A stretch of 6,235 bases of DNA from an uncultured Clostridia bacterium (lineage in GTDB: Bacteria; Bacillota; Clostridia; Oscillospirales; Ruminococcaceae): contig CAMDZU010000082.1 in assembly GCA_945910715.1 (NCBI GenBank), positions 1 to 6,235 of the forward strand, given 5' to 3'. Positions 5,640-6,235 of this stretch are shown here, in pieces. Position 1 is the first letter of the stretch; each line of letters starts with the position of its first letter. Below the pieces are notes generated by a model. It was not told where the DNA came from and did no database searches. It was given only the letters and a program-made list of their open reading frames with translations. The translations under genes and the position numbers were made by a program.

Positions 5640-6235
5640 ATGAATAAGAACGATTTTTACAAGGAATTGCTTTCACAGTACACCTTTGACAGCGAAAAAA
5701 TCAAGATGAACGCAAAGCGGCCCAAGCGCAGCTTTTACCGCAATCCCGCAGTCTATATCCCGACGGCGGCTGCTGCGGCGGCAGTTACCGTAACAATCGG
5801 CGTATTCACCTTTATGTCCGCAACCGCTCAGCCCGATGTTTCAATCAAGCCGACAACATACGAAATAAGCGCCGCACAGCGCCTTGAGGAGGCGGAGCAG
5901 AATTACCGCATTGCCTCTTATTCAAATAATAATTCCGCAGTAGAAACCGTTGATATGTACGTTTCCTTCAACAGCCCCATGAGCTACAACGAGGCGCTTA
6001 TCCTCTTCTCGGGAATTTCCGATACAGGGGACATCGGCTTTGTTATCCTCTACACAGACGAGGGAAAAATCACCGACAATTTCGACGGCTATAACGGCAA
6101 GGTAAACGGCCTTAAAATCACCGCTCCAAGCAACTATTACAAGGCAATTCAGGATTTATCCGCAGTTTCCGTTGTTGAGCTCGGCTCGGAAAATGTAAAC
6201 GACGACAACTTTACTCCTATAAACGATCAGTTAAT
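5640..6235 (+). CDS. Single-pass membrane protein, probable anti-sigma factor (C-terminus cut by window)
   Basis: The frame is open from the ATG at 5640 to the window end (198 codons seen, no stop). AAAGGAGG (5625-5632) lies 7 bases before the ATG. Residues 1-36 are a short, basic, cytoplasmic segment with 'YTFDSEKIKMNAKRPKRSFY' (14-33). Residues 37-60 are one hydrophobic, Ala/Val-rich membrane helix (AVYIPTAAAAAAVTVTIGVF plus TFMS). The remainder, after 'QPDVSIKPT', is an extracytoplasmic domain with Asn/Asp-rich and strand-rich stretches such as 'VDMYVSFNSPMSYNEALILF' and 'DTGDIGFVILYTDEGKI'. Position directly after an ECF-type sigma gene and this topology are the classic arrangement of a membrane anti-sigma factor. 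The HxxxCxxC zinc motif of the common anti-sigma domain is absent and the cytoplasmic part is very short, so sigma binding would use a different, helical segment. Its sensory ligand is unknown. Confidence 0.75.
   Translation, partial: MNKNDFYKELLSQYTFDSEKIKMNAKRPKRSFYRNPAVYIPTAAAAAAVTVTIGVFTFMSATAQPDVSIKPTTYEISAAQRLEEAEQNYRIASYSNNNSAVETVDMYVSFNSPMSYNEALILFSGISDTGDIGFVILYTDEGKITDNFDGYNGKVNGLKITAPSNYYKAIQDLSAVSVVELGSENVNDDNFTPINDQL

Noticed and set aside
1..6235. CRISPR arrays, tRNA or rRNA genes, insertion sequences and diversity-generating repeats
   Set aside because: None was seen: no regularly spaced repeats, cloverleaf-like segment, transposase motif or template/variable repeat pair near the fibre gene.

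Overview
The window looks like the chromosome of a low-to-mid GC, endospore-forming Firmicute, most plausibly a gut Clostridium relative of the Ruminococcus/Oscillospiraceae type. This rests on a clear spoIIR gene, strong GGAGG-type ribosome binding sites, a Firmicute-style sigma factor/anti-sigma pair, and tail proteins of the kind found in Clostridia prophages. No species can be named from this sequence alone.

Positions 1-4040 (plus strand) are the distal end of a siphophage-like tail module in one tightly packed operon. It holds the C-terminus of a protein with a Gp15-like pattern, a 114-aa protein whose end resembles the end of a tape measure protein, a 115-aa small tail protein, a 631-aa tail hub/baseplate protein and a 429-aa tail-tip or fibre-like protein. 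Two of the junctions are TAATG overlaps, so translation is probably coupled. No full-length tape measure gene lies in the window, and no holin, endolysin or integrase follows the fibre gene. The module stops directly against a host sporulation gene, so this is either the edge of a prophage with an unusual order or a reduced, possibly domesticated, tail element.

Positions 4041-4200 are a convergent junction. About 100 bases look like a non-coding, possibly dispersed, element. They are followed by a perfect 14-bp inverted repeat that contains the stop codon of spoIIR in its loop. spoIIR (minus strand, 4164-4796) encodes the forespore-secreted signal that triggers pro-sigma-E processing.

Positions 4797-5051 are a divergent regulatory region. 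A sigma-F-like promoter candidate faces spoIIR. Back to back with it is a perfect-consensus sigma-A promoter (TTGACA, 17-base spacer, TATAAT) facing right, with an AT-rich leader of about 160 bases that may contain a second, ECF-type promoter. Rightward come an ECF-like sigma factor (GTG start) and a single-pass membrane protein, cut by the window end, that is very likely its anti-sigma factor. These two should form an operon that senses an envelope or extracytoplasmic signal. Nothing in the sequence ties the tail module functionally to spoIIR or to the sigma pair beyond adjacency.
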